A stretch of 58,624 bases of DNA from Hymenobacter mucosus (GTDB lineage: Bacteria > Bacteroidota > Bacteroidia > Cytophagales > Hymenobacteraceae): positions 1-58,624 of the forward strand of contig NZ_FZNS01000018.1 of NCBI RefSeq assembly GCF_900188255.1, in the 5' to 3' direction. The notes beneath the pieces were generated by a model. That model searched no databases and had not been told where the DNA came from. It saw only the letters and a list, made by a program, of their open reading frames with translations. Made by a program: the position numbers and the translations under genes. This document shows, piece after piece, positions 1-7,060 of the stretch. The first letter of the stretch is position 1. Every line of letters starts with the position of its first letter.

Positions 1-76
1 GCTAGTTTCCAGTTGAAACTAACCCTGTGCCGCGCTGAGCGTGGCGGCTGCAACTCCTTCGAGCCGTAGCGGGCTG

Positions 77-106
77 CAAAGGTACGAAGCATTTTGCTAT
101 TCGCAA
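77..106 (-). promoter_or_regulatory. Tandem promoter P1 (leftward)
   Basis: On the minus strand a -33 TTG (104-106) is followed by exactly 19 nt and a -7 box TACCTTTG (77-84). This is the Bacteroidota primary-sigma architecture TTG-N19-TAnnTTTG. It is the last of four such promoters all reading towards the left edge. The target gene lies outside the window. Confidence 0.7.
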
Positions 107-168
107 GAAAAAGAAGGAAAAATTTTCTCTTTCTTTTCTGCTTACCCTCTTCCGATTGAAGCGGGCTG

Positions 169-198
169 CAAAGGTACGAAGCGTTTTCGTTTGTGCAA
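169..198 (-). promoter_or_regulatory. Tandem promoter P2 (leftward)
   Basis: TTG (196-198), a 19-nt spacer and TACCTTTG (169-176) on the minus strand. The surrounding bases (agcgggctgcaaaggtacga) are identical to those at P1, 92 bp away, so the promoter unit looks duplicated. Confidence 0.7.
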
Positions 199-261
199 CT
201 AGTAGTAGAAAATATTTTCTGTTCTCTTGGCTGCTGTTCCCCTTCCTACTGAAGCGGGCTG

Positions 262-293
262 CAAAGGTAACATCTACTGTTTTGCATTTCCAA
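262..293 (-). promoter_or_regulatory. Tandem promoter P3 (leftward)
   Basis: TACCTTTG (262-269) on the minus strand with TTG at 291-293 (spacer 21). It shares the gcgggctgcaaaggta core with P1 and P2 and lies 93 bp from P2. Confidence 0.6.
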
Positions 294-353
294 CTTTCGA
301 GCGCAACTTTTTTTGTTACTTCTCGTTGCCCGCCTCCGTTCGATTCGGGAGTG

Positions 354-383
354 CAAAAGTAGTAGATCTTGTAGAGAAAACAA
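354..383 (-). promoter_or_regulatory. Tandem promoter P4 (leftward)
   Basis: TTG (381-383), a 19-nt spacer and TACTTTTG (354-361) on the minus strand, 92 bp from P3. It has diverged from the other three outside the two promoter boxes. The rest of the gene-free stretch 1-482 shows nothing else apart from a small inverted repeat near position 5-21. Confidence 0.65.
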
Positions 384-482
384 GATTTTAAATTAATCTT
401 TCGATTATTTATTTACCCCTTTTTCGGCAGCTGCTATCAGTCAGGATATTGCGAACTACCAGACTCGATTATCGGTTCCCAG

Positions 483-1787
483 TCAGCGCATTTTTCTGCT
501 TTTATCCTCTGGCAATTCTTGTTGACTTTCCTTTTCAGGAACATTGTGTGGCCGTTTTAGCTCGAATCTGTATATATGCTGGCCTAAAGCAGCTAGAAAG
601 GGGTAACCAATGGAATCGTATTCATATACACCATCATTAAGAACGCCATCCTTGTTAACGTATAGAACAGCACTAAGCATAAATTCTACCGCTTGTGTCT
701 TATCTGTTATGTAGGCCACGTCCGCTACGTAGCCGTGTGACAAGCCAACTACATTATATATGTGTATGCCGGGCTCATTAGTAGCTGTCCGCTGGCGCCC
801 ATAATAGAGGTATTTCTTATAGGCATCAAAGTACTGCGCAGAACGGTAGGGTGTATATCCTGAGGCGTGGGGAGTATAGCGGAGGTACTGACGAAGAAAA
901 CCGTAGTCGGCGGCGGTGAGTTGGAAACGGTTAGCAGCAGATACCGCTTCAGGGAACAGGATTGCTTTCAACATGGTAGTCACCGTTTCCAATGGCAGGT
1001 AGTTGGCTGTAGTGAAATCATAGGGCTTAGTGACAATATGCCCCCCGGTCTGATACGCTCGTCCTTTGGTGATGCGCCCTAAAGGGAAACCTAATGACTG
1101 ATGATTTGTGGCTGGCGGCTGCTGGTAGATGATTTGCCCAGCTGCATTCTTAAAACTGATGGGATTAGTATGACGGTTAGCAGCCGTATCGCACGGAGCA
1201 AATCGGCGGACGATGCGTGCTTCTGGATAACCAAGCTGCCATAACCGTTCGTTGAGTGGGCGTTGCCCCACAAATTCATACAAGCGGTTGTATGCTTGGT
1301 TGTCACTTACCAGGAGCATCCGCTTAATATAATTCCCGACGGAATTGATTCTATCCGAATCAGGAGAGCTGACGAAAGGGGCAGCAGTTTGGCAACGGAA
1401 GGCCGTTCCGGTAGACATGGCGGCATTGCGCGTGAGTCCGGGAATATTCAGTTGGTGCAGCTTTTCTAAGGCAAGCGCTGCCGTGGGCAACTTCACTAAG
1501 CTAGCTGGGTTGAAATACTGACGGGAATTAACATGAAAGGAATGCTGAGTGAAGTGCGGTTGATTCTGGTTGTCACGGTCAATTTGGATATAGATAACTT
1601 GAAGCTCATATGCACTGGCTTGGCTTACTACTGGCAGTAGGCGAGCATCCGCACGCAGTAGACTATCAAGCAGTGGGCTATCTGGAAGAGATGCCGGCAA
1701 AGCTGATGCTGGAAGGGCAGCTTGGTGAGATGCAGGAAGAGCTCCTAGCAGCAAGACCATAGGTAGCAGCTTAAGACGAGTCAACAT
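483..1787 (-). CDS. Secreted serine hydrolase, class A beta-lactamase-like
   Basis: A 434-residue exported protein. The ATG at 1787 is preferred over the one 10 codons upstream because it opens directly on a signal peptide (MLTRLKLLPMVLLLGALPA). Ser96-x-x-Lys99 (in NPASLVK) and Ser161-Asp-Asn163 match the SxxK and SDN boxes of class A beta-lactamase/serine hydrolases. The usual KTG box is not seen; the equivalent strand (about 346-359) reads VVGLSHGYVADVAY. The protein is longer than true beta-lactamases (about 290 residues) and ends in a charged tail. By inference it is a periplasmic or outer-membrane hydrolase acting on peptide or cell-wall-like substrates. Antibiotic resistance is not implied. 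Confidence 0.7.
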   Translation of the reverse strand: MLTRLKLLPMVLLLGALPASHQAALPASALPASLPDSPLLDSLLRADARLLPVVSQASAYELQVIYIQIDRDNQNQPHFTQHSFHVNSRQYFNPASLVKLPTAALALEKLHQLNIPGLTRNAAMSTGTAFRCQTAAPFVSSPDSDRINSVGNYIKRMLLVSDNQAYNRLYEFVGQRPLNERLWQLGYPEARIVRRFAPCDTAANRHTNPISFKNAAGQIIYQQPPATNHQSLGFPLGRITKGRAYQTGGHIVTKPYDFTTANYLPLETVTTMLKAILFPEAVSAANRFQLTAADYGFLRQYLRYTPHASGYTPYRSAQYFDAYKKYLYYGRQRTATNEPGIHIYNVVGLSHGYVADVAYITDKTQAVEFMLSAVLYVNKDGVLNDGVYEYDSIGYPFLAALGQHIYRFELKRPHNVPEKESQQELPEDKSRKMR

Positions 1788-1853
1788 TGTATATAAGACG
1801 CTAGTGAGCGAAGGCAAGATCTTACGAGTTTCTATGCTGTACTTGATCTTTAG

Positions 1854-1901
1854 AAAAGCAGAAGCCGCATTCCTGTTAACAAGTGCGGCTTCTGCTTTTT
1901 T
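1854..1901 (-). terminator. Intrinsic terminator
   Basis: 12-bp perfect stem GCAGAAGCCGCA/TGCGGCTTCTGC (1858-1869 and 1884-1895) with T-runs on both sides. It lies just after the stop of the lipoprotein gene on the minus strand. Confidence 0.8.
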
Positions 1902-1905
1902 AGTG

Positions 1906-3138
1906 CTACTGTACTTCTTGCGCCTGCACTGGTTGGCGACGGTGCGCTAACAAGAGGTTGGAGTCGTTTTGACGCCAGTTGTACCCGGTACCGAAAGGCA
2001 ACGGGCGCGGAGGGTTGGCCTTGTCAGTATAAGTAGCGGTTAGCTCGGGTTGGTAGTGCTTGGCAAACAAGTTGATGGGACGCTTGTAGGTACCGTAATA
2101 CGTAAACTGCCAGTCGGAAGCAGGGAAGTACTTCATTGCAATGCCGGAATCGTCTTGCAAAACATAGTTGCTACGTTCCAAGATGAGGTTTCGCACTTTG
2201 CTGAAATAAGCCTTGTGCATCAAATACGTCGCCGACTTTACATAGGTAGTAAGCGGCCCGAGCGTGCGCACGTACGTTAGAGCCGCTTCTTTGGTAGTAC
2301 CCAATTTCCAGTCACTCAGATCAGCAGACAGGTAGAGCACCGTTTTCTCGGGTCCGTTTTTAGCTTTAAGCTTCATTTCCACACCAGGAATGGTCTTGAG
2401 GCTGGGTTTGCGGATTGTAGCCGAATCGGCTTCGATGAGTTCTCCCTGCGGGCTCAGTTGGATGTAGCGTACGCCTAGCACTTGGTGATTTGTGCGAGCC
2501 GCAAACAGCATCATTAAGGGTAGAGCCCCATCCAACTCCACTGATTTTAGGTCTACGGCCATATCATTGGTGCGAAAGAAGCTAAAGTTCAGCACCGACC
2601 ACAAAGACGCTTTGAGCGCAGTGAACAGATTGGGGTTTTCAAGGGTACTGCGTTGGGGCACCGTACCAACAGGCTCCAAACCCATCAACACGTATGTGGT
2701 GCTGGTGGGGAACATTGTGGTGACATTCAGGAAATCGGGGCCGCTGAAGGGATAGAAAATGGTAGGGCTAGTAGCTTGCACAGAGTCTAGTTCAGTAGCT
2801 GCCCAAGCCTCTATCTTGGCTGTGCGCGTGCTGTCGTAGGTAGCCCAGCTTTTGTTAGAGGTTGTGGCATAGGCTTGCCAGCCAGGCTGGCCCTCCAATG
2901 TGCGCAAGCTGCTCTGACGGCTACTAGGTAACCCGGCTAGGTAAGCGGCCACATTATGCACGGCGCTAGTATCGGGTGCGGGTGGTTGGGCCGGAGCTAT
3001 TGCTGGCTGAGCAACTGCGGTATCGGAGGAGGTAGTTTGGGCAACTTGCTGCTCGGCTGAGGTGGATTTCTGGTCGGAGCAAGCAGTAACAGCAGCTAGA
3101 AGCGCCGGCAATAACAGCCGGATAAAGAGAAAGCGCAT
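1906..3138 (-). CDS. Lipoprotein of unknown function
   Basis: A 410-residue protein. The start at 3138 (MRFLFIRLLLPALLAAVTAC) gives a typical lipoprotein signal with Cys20 as acylation site; the upstream ATG at 3177 would add 13 non-signal residues. After the lipobox comes a Ser/Thr/Ala/Pro-rich linker (to about residue 55) and then a globular region with no motif I recognise. It follows the K+ channel gene by 67 nt on the same strand. A TACTTTCG box in that gap could give it its own promoter. It probably sits in the outer or inner membrane facing the periplasm. No function can be assigned. Confidence 0.7.
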   Translation of the reverse strand: MRFLFIRLLLPALLAAVTACSDQKSTSAEQQVAQTTSSDTAVAQPAIAPAQPPAPDTSAVHNVAAYLAGLPSSRQSSLRTLEGQPGWQAYATTSNKSWATYDSTRTAKIEAWAATELDSVQATSPTIFYPFSGPDFLNVTTMFPTSTTYVLMGLEPVGTVPQRSTLENPNLFTALKASLWSVLNFSFFRTNDMAVDLKSVELDGALPLMMLFAARTNHQVLGVRYIQLSPQGELIEADSATIRKPSLKTIPGVEMKLKAKNGPEKTVLYLSADLSDWKLGTTKEAALTYVRTLGPLTTYVKSATYLMHKAYFSKVRNLILERSNYVLQDDSGIAMKYFPASDWQFTYYGTYKRPINLFAKHYQPELTATYTDKANPPRPLPFGTGYNWRQNDSNLLLAHRRQPVQAQEVQ

Positions 3139-3205
3139 ACGTGAAGCAGAATGTTCAGGAAAGGCGAAAGTAAGCAAACGCCTTAAGCTGCCTGAACTAG
3201 TTACC

Positions 3206-4036
3206 CTAGAGCTTTTCGCCGCAACGCCAGCAGTACTCCGCTTCCGGATTGTGCTCGGTGGCCTGGCACACGTGGCAGATTACTTGTTTGTACATGGGCG
3301 CAGCTTTACTAGGAGTAGCCATTTGGGCCGATACTATACCGGTAGGCACGGCAATGATGGCGTATCCCAAAATCATCAGAACGGAGGCCAGCGTCTGACC
3401 GAGCACTGTTACGGGTGAGATGTCACCGTACCCGACAGTTGTAAGCGTAACAATAGCCCAGTAGATGCTCTTTGGAATGCTGGTAAATCCGTTTTGCCCG
3501 CCTTCTACCACGTACATCATCGTGCCGATAACTACCACGAGGGTAAGTACAGCCGTCAGAAACACCAGGATTTTGAAGCGGCTAGCTTTAAGAGCAAGGA
3601 CAATGAACTCGCCTTCACCAACAAAACGCCCCAGCTTGAAAATGCGGAATACCCGCAGAAGCCGCAGCGTACGGATAACGATAAGGTATTGACTACCTAC
3701 TAGAACTAGGCTAACCAAAGTGGGCGCAATGGCCAAGAAGTCAATAATGCCTAGTAAGCTGAGCGCATACGTGAGTGGGCGGCGCACTACCAGTAGCCGA
3801 GCTATGTACTCAACGATAAATAAGCCGGTGAAAAGCCATTCGACGGCCCGCAAATAGGGTCCGTACTGGGCGTTAATGCTTCGCACACTTTCCAGCATCA
3901 CAACCAGTACGCTGAGCAGAATAGCTATTAACAGTCCAATGTCAAACGCTCGTCCGGCAGAAGTATCCGATTCGAAAATAACGCTGTAGGCTTTCTGTTT
4001 CCAGCCGACGGCCAATGGCGGAGAAGGTGCTTCCAT
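3206..4036 (-). CDS. Voltage-gated potassium channel / ion transporter
   Basis: A 276-residue six-helix cation channel subunit. The S4 voltage sensor is visible at residues 122-138, with a basic residue at every third position (R122, R125, R128, R131, K134, R137). The pore filter TTVGYGD (199-205) is the K+-selective signature. After S6 comes a cytoplasmic tail with two CxxC pairs (C254/C257 and C269/C272), which form a zinc-ribbon-like knob. It would assemble as a tetramer in the inner membrane. It lies 27 nt downstream of the APC permease stop, so the two genes are probably co-transcribed. Confidence 0.9.
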   Translation of the reverse strand: MEAPSPPLAVGWKQKAYSVIFESDTSAGRAFDIGLLIAILLSVLVVMLESVRSINAQYGPYLRAVEWLFTGLFIVEYIARLLVVRRPLTYALSLLGIIDFLAIAPTLVSLVLVGSQYLIVIRTLRLLRVFRIFKLGRFVGEGEFIVLALKASRFKILVFLTAVLTLVVVIGTMMYVVEGGQNGFTSIPKSIYWAIVTLTTVGYGDISPVTVLGQTLASVLMILGYAIIAVPTGIVSAQMATPSKAAPMYKQVICHVCQATEHNPEAEYCWRCGEKL

Positions 4037-4062
4037 ACGCTAGCATAAAGCTCTGCTTACGG

Positions 4063-5394
4063 CTAGTTTGCACTCTGAGGTTGGCGAAATACGCGCTGAC
4101 TTCCAAAATACACCAGCAAGCCCAAGCCAAGCGTAGCTAATCCATACAGGGTTTCGGTCGGCTTATCCTGAGCTATGAAGCGCAGCGTCCAGCCATTGAG
4201 CAGCAGGAACAGTAGCGGTGTGAGAGGATAGCCCCAGGCTTTGTAGGGCCGTGGCAGCGCTGGCTGGCGTACTCGGAGAATGAATAGCCCCAGCACCGTC
4301 AGGAACGTAAATAAGTTGAGCACAAAGCCCGCATATACTACTACCTGCGCAAACGAGGACTGAAGCACGAATAGTAATGTAAGAGCGGTTTGAAAGATCA
4401 AAGCCCGCACGGGTACGCCGCCTGGGCTCCGGTAAGCAAGAAACCGCAGGGCTGGCAAGTCCTCCCCCATCACCTGCACAATGCGAGGGCCAGCAAAGAT
4501 CATAGAGCTGATAGTGGAGACAAGCAACGCCGCAATGAGGCCGCCCATCAGCCTCCCTCCTGCCGTGCCAAATAAGGATGTAGCTGCTACAAACCCTACC
4601 TCTACTTGTCCCTTCAAACTCGTAATGGGAGTTGAGTGCAGAAAAATAAAGTTTAGTCCTATATATAATAGGAGTACAGTACCTGTACCGATGAGTAAGA
4701 TGCGCGGCAAATTACGCTGCGGTTGCTCTATTTCCCCTGTGAGGTATACCGCTGCATTCCAGCCGGAATATGCGTAGGAAACGAAGATGAGCGACACGGC
4801 AAAGGCAGGACTAAGAAGTAACTGCCACTCGGGCGAACCCTGAGGCGTGAAGACTACTGGCTGGGGAACCGCAACAACTAACCCGACCCCAATGAAGCCA
4901 ACTAGGACGGCTACTTTGACAAGTGTGACGACTACTTGCAGACGGCTGCCTGCCCGACTACTACTGGCATGCACCCCAGCTAGAGCTAGCACCACCCCTA
5001 CGGCAAGCCACTTGGGTGGTAAGGTGGGCCAAACGCTGGTGGCATACTTTTCGAGAGCCATGGCTGCCGCCGCCGTGGGAGCAGCAAAGCCTACCGTAGC
5101 CGACACCCAGCCTGAAAGGAAGCCGAGGGCAGGGTGATAGATGCGCGATAAGTAATGGTACTCGCCACCCGAGCGGGGCATAGCAGCAGCCAGTTCACCA
5201 TAGCAGAGCGCACCGCATAGCGCAATAACACCTCCTACCAGCCACAACATCAGCAAGGCAAAGCCACTCTGAATATCAACCACCTGAAAGCCCAGGCTGG
5301 TGAACACACCCGTACCAACCATATTGGCTACTACAATGGCAATACCAGTTACTACGCTGATTTTGTAGGGCTTTACAGAAGTAAGGTTGGACAT
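4063..5394 (-). CDS. APC-family amino acid permease
   Basis: A 443-residue inner-membrane transporter with about 12 hydrophobic helices. The first helix contains GIAIVVANMVGTGVF, the substrate-binding unwound segment of the APC superfamily, and GALCYGELAAAMPRSGGEYHY follows in the region typical of LAT/APC members. It should exchange or import amino acids; the substrate cannot be read from sequence. The ATG at 5394 is preferred over an in-frame TTG at 5403. It is the first gene of a likely three-gene minus-strand unit with the K+ channel and the lipoprotein. Confidence 0.88.
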   Translation of the reverse strand: MSNLTSVKPYKISVVTGIAIVVANMVGTGVFTSLGFQVVDIQSGFALLMLWLVGGVIALCGALCYGELAAAMPRSGGEYHYLSRIYHPALGFLSGWVSATVGFAAPTAAAAMALEKYATSVWPTLPPKWLAVGVVLALAGVHASSSRAGSRLQVVVTLVKVAVLVGFIGVGLVVAVPQPVVFTPQGSPEWQLLLSPAFAVSLIFVSYAYSGWNAAVYLTGEIEQPQRNLPRILLIGTGTVLLLYIGLNFIFLHSTPITSLKGQVEVGFVAATSLFGTAGGRLMGGLIAALLVSTISSMIFAGPRIVQVMGEDLPALRFLAYRSPGGVPVRALIFQTALTLLFVLQSSFAQVVVYAGFVLNLFTFLTVLGLFILRVRQPALPRPYKAWGYPLTPLLFLLLNGWTLRFIAQDKPTETLYGLATLGLGLLVYFGSQRVFRQPQSAN

Positions 5395-5427
5395 ACAGGG
5401 CAACGTTTAGCGAGCTAAGATGGCGCA

Positions 5428-5537
5428 AAAACGCGTCATCCTGCCCACGGCGGGAGACTTCCTACAATAGAACGAGTCGCAAACACGGCCCTTGCTCTAG
5501 TAGAAATACCTGCGCGCGGCTCAGGATGACGCGTTTT
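5428..5537. repeat. 110-bp element with 16-bp perfect terminal inverted repeats
   Basis: AAAACGCGTCATCCTG (5428-5443) is matched exactly by its reverse complement at 5522-5537, with 78 bp between. The arms are too far apart for a normal terminator and there is no coding potential inside. It resembles a small non-autonomous repeat (REP/MITE-like), filling the gap between the convergent-free ends of the permease promoter side and the DUF2480 gene. Confidence 0.5.
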
Positions 5538-5555
5538 CTTAGGGGTTAGAAGACC

Positions 5556-6074
5556 CTAGCTTACAGCAACTTTCGGCCGCTTATAGAGAGGCACCGTGCT
5601 GCAGGGCTCGCCATACATAATGCTGGACGTAACGGGCAACAGCTTCTGCATAATGGCGACGTAGGCATAGGTAGGCACAGGCTTTTCACCGCAGCCTTTC
5701 ACTACCACCTTAGCGTCGCGATACTGCTCGATATCCACCTTGGCAATTGCCTCATGAAACAAGTCTTGTTCCAGCGCCTCTAGGCTACCGAATACGTAGC
5801 GGTGCGCATGGTTTTGTAGCTTCGAAGCCAGCAGCATATAAGCCCACGTGGGCACAATAGCATCGGCGGAGCAGATGATGGCAACGTTTTTACCATCGTA
5901 CTGGCTCCAGTCATACGTTTTGATGAACTCGCGGAAATCCTTTTCGCGGAGGATAAGTCCATGAAACAGGTTTTCCTTAATGTCATAAACTACCCGCTCG
6001 CCCGGATGAATAAACTCCTCTAAGTTGAGCGTGGTAAGGGCGCTTTGCGCAACGCGGTTGATAAACTCTTCCAT
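5556..6074 (-). CDS. DUF2480 family protein
   Basis: A 172-residue soluble protein that I recognise as the DUF2480 family, a Bacteroidota-restricted group of unknown function. Visible features are an N-terminal EEFINRVAQSALTTLNLEEF segment, a central YDGKNVAIICSADAIVP strand and a GCGEKPVPTYAYV block near residue 130. There is no signal peptide or membrane helix, so it is cytoplasmic. It starts 58 nt after tsaB on the same strand and is probably its operon partner. Confidence 0.8.
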   Translation of the reverse strand: MEEFINRVAQSALTTLNLEEFIHPGERVVYDIKENLFHGLILREKDFREFIKTYDWSQYDGKNVAIICSADAIVPTWAYMLLASKLQNHAHRYVFGSLEALEQDLFHEAIAKVDIEQYRDAKVVVKGCGEKPVPTYAYVAIMQKLLPVTSSIMYGEPCSTVPLYKRPKVAVS

Positions 6075-6132
6075 GGTATAGATAGAAGTGAGAGGCTGAA
6101 GACTGAGCCGATTTAGCGGCTTTGGTTGCTCA

Positions 6133-6849
6133 CTAACCCTTTTTCGGGAGGCTAGCGGCTTTAGGAGTGGTGGTGTACACCTCCTTCAGATAAAACGGCT
6201 CGTAGTAAGCCACGCTCCGGAAATCCTGCCGACGATAAGCCTCCACTGCCAATGCACCAACGGCCACGGCCGATGGCTCAATGCCAGTGAGAAACCCCGC
6301 CCGCGGGTGCTCAGCAACGAGAGCCTGAAACTTGGCTGCCCCGCTACCAAAGAACAACAAAGACTGGTGGGCTAATTGTTCGGCCAAGGTGTCGGCATCC
6401 AAAATCAGAGGAGTTGGAGCCAGCACTTCGGCCCCCGTACACTGGTAGAGGGCCGCATACACTTCCATCCGGCGAGCATCCAACATGGGGCAGAATAGGA
6501 ACTGCTCGGGGCGGGCCGTGACGCTAGCTACTTGGTGCGCCATACTCTGCAAGGTACTAATAGCTACTAGCGGAATATCCAAGGCGTAGCATAGTCCTTT
6601 AGCCGCCGCGGCCCCAATGCGCAACCCCGTATAGGAGCCAGGCCCATCGGAAACGGCTACTGCCGCCAGATCAGCCAGCGTGTGCAAAGAATTTTCCAGC
6701 AACTGATTGATGAGTACACTCAAGTGAGAAGAGTGTGACTTCTCTAGTCGCAACTCCGATTGCCCCACTAGCGCGCCCGTTTCCATGCGGTGTAAGGCAA
6801 TAGAGCAAATGGGGGAGGAAGTTTCGAGGGATAGTAGCAGCGTGGACAT
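6133..6849 (-). CDS. tsaB: tRNA threonylcarbamoyladenosine biosynthesis protein TsaB
   Basis: A 238-residue ASKHA-fold protein. The N-terminus LLLSLETSSPICSIAL and the block VSDGPGSYTGLRIGAAAAKGL (about residues 66-86) are diagnostic of TsaB. TsaB is the non-catalytic partner of TsaD/TsaE in making the t6A modification at position 37 of ANN-decoding tRNAs. It lacks the metal-binding histidines of TsaD, as expected. Its -7 promoter box lies only 4 nt before the ATG, so the transcript is probably leaderless. The DUF2480 gene follows. Confidence 0.93.
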   Translation of the reverse strand: MSTLLLSLETSSPICSIALHRMETGALVGQSELRLEKSHSSHLSVLINQLLENSLHTLADLAAVAVSDGPGSYTGLRIGAAAAKGLCYALDIPLVAISTLQSMAHQVASVTARPEQFLFCPMLDARRMEVYAALYQCTGAEVLAPTPLILDADTLAEQLAHQSLLFFGSGAAKFQALVAEHPRAGFLTGIEPSAVAVGALAVEAYRRQDFRSVAYYEPFYLKEVYTTTPKAASLPKKG

Positions 6850-6853
6850 AGTG

Positions 6854-6861
6854 CAAAGGTA
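6854..6861 (-). promoter_or_regulatory. -7 box of tsaB, 4 nt before ATG
   Basis: TACCTTTG on the minus strand, followed by CACT and the ATG at 6849. Because Bacteroidota transcription starts a few nt after this box, the mRNA would begin at or beside the start codon. No good -33 TTG is seen. Confidence 0.6.
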
Positions 6862-7009
6862 CAGCAGCTACCGGGAAGCTCGCTACAGTGCTTTTAGCTA
6901 CCGCTTCTTACCAAAGCTTTACCACATCCTTCTCTATACATTTCTCCTTAGTACCTCATTTAGGTAACCGTTAGAAGTAAGGCTATTCACTTGGAGTAGG
7001 CACAAATAA

Positions 7010-7036
7010 AAAGCAGCCCCAAGAAGAGGCTGCTTT
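7010..7036 (-). terminator. Intrinsic terminator of the rpmH-rnpA-ctp unit
   Basis: AAAGCAGCC/GGCTGCTTT stem followed on the minus strand by TTTTTATTT, about 25 nt beyond the peptidase stop codon. Confidence 0.8.
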
Positions 7037-7060
7037 CTGTGGTTCCCAATAAGCTGTTTC

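Noticed and set aside
60..370. Repeated sequence at the left edge as a CRISPR array
   Set aside because: The repeats are about 16-22 bp at 92-bp intervals, with promoter boxes at matching spacing and no spacers of uniform length. No cas genes are near.
156..640. Small plus-strand ORFs at the left edge as genes
   Set aside because: They run over the tandem promoters or antisense to the serine hydrolase and have no family-like composition or start signals.
5428..5537. Insertion sequence
   Set aside because: No transposase, no target-site duplication recognised and only 110 bp; kept as a miniature repeat.
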